Assembly: GCA_965208975.1 (NCBI GenBank)
Contig: CBDBQH010000003.1
Span: 1,860,001 to 1,924,000 of the forward strand
Source: G963663315 sp965208975
Lineage (GTDB): Bacteria; Pseudomonadota; Gammaproteobacteria; Arenicellales; Poriferihabitantaceae
DNA length: 64,000 nucleotides
Direction: 5' to 3'
Shown here: positions 63,756 to 64,000 of the stretch, one piece after another
Layout: every line of letters begins with the position of its first letter
Position numbering within the stretch: the stretch's first letter is position 1
Position numbers and translations under genes: made by a program
Notes under the pieces: model-generated
What the model saw: only the letters and a program-made list of their open reading frames with translations
The model's database searches: none
What the model was told of the DNA's origin: nothing

Positions 63756-64000
63756 GATTCAGCTTATTCGCTATATACCAGATTTTTGGCCGTGTGTCAC
63801 TCACTTTTTAAGTTGCGTATCAGTTCGTTGTCACTTTTCCTAACTGGTTCAAAGACGAGGGAAGACCTTTTGCACAAGCTGAATTAGAAGCTTCAGAACT
63901 TCGATGCAGGAGTCAGTCCAATATCTAGACACTGAAAACCGATAGCGGGTTTACCGGGAGCGAATCTCTCGTTCGAATAGGGCAACCTTGATCTCTCCAG
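63756..64000. other. Window end, no supported gene
   Basis: The sequence upstream of the exported protein is AT-rich and should contain its promoter. A short open stretch on the plus strand (NWFKDEGRPFAQAELEASEL) ends at a stop near 63930 but has no start codon; it may be a relic. Nothing else can be supported. Confidence 0.5.

Noticed and set aside
63811..63930. Transposase or integrase fragment at the right end
   Set aside because: Only about 40 open codons without a start and without any motif I can recognise.

Overview
The window looks like a gammaproteobacterial chromosome. The evidence is the gene orders fmdB-aspS-yebC-ruvC-ruvA-ruvB-tolQ-tolR-tolA-tolB-pal-cpoB and msbA-lpxK-kdsB, together with Gram-negative outer-membrane machinery (a Slam-type translocon, surface lipoprotein, autotransporter and beta-barrels). 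Surface-gene repeat tracts, many palindromic intergenic repeats, restriction-modification genes and a toxin-antitoxin pair fit a host- or phage-exposed lifestyle. I cannot name the species; an uncultured, possibly host-associated lineage is my inference.

Layout. 1-6.4 kb: a TAXI-TRAP solute-binding protein, a Slam-like outer-membrane protein, and a TbpB-like surface lipoprotein with a 12-G tract just after its lipobox. The lipoprotein gene is bracketed by two copies of a repeat carrying an AAA ATPase gene, one intact and one internally deleted. 6.4-12.2 kb: an AT-rich restriction-modification island (XRE regulator, candidate endonuclease, C5 methyltransferase, unknown nuclease-like protein) lying between a decayed fragment and the intact copy of an MttB-family methyltransferase gene. 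12.4-17.1 kb: msbA, lpxK, kdsB and a sugar nucleotidyltransferase. 17.1-18.7 kb: a second C5 methyltransferase beside a truncated, possibly NotI-like endonuclease. 19-29.6 kb: the conserved housekeeping run from fmdB to cpoB. 29.6-31 kb: an aminotransferase and tRNA-Arg.

31-45 kb holds the most interesting locus, a compact RiPP operon. An 85-residue NHLP-type precursor with a tiny Cys-Cys-Cys core is followed by an RND exporter, an AlkB-like membrane di-iron enzyme with a GlnE-like C-terminal extension, an RRE/ThiF-like/YcaO fusion cyclodehydratase, an unknown protein, an HlyD-type adaptor and two NHLM ABC transporters, one with a C39 peptidase. The expected sequence is leader recognition, azoline formation on the cysteines, possible oxidation, then leader removal and export. 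The product is unknown.

45-64 kb: GlnK, an FAD oxidoreductase, a 1.57-kresidue Calx-beta autotransporter preceded by a (GCAA)13 tract, hipBA, an outer-membrane barrel with a LolA-fold partner, squalene synthase, ispH, an MFS transporter, an enoyl-CoA hydratase with an amidase, a hypothetical protein, a candidate small RNA, and an exported protein whose 5' end carries a 20-C tract that leaves it out of frame. The three repeat tracts suggest phase variation of the surface: the lipoprotein reads ON, the right-end protein reads OFF, and the autotransporter leader reads OFF.
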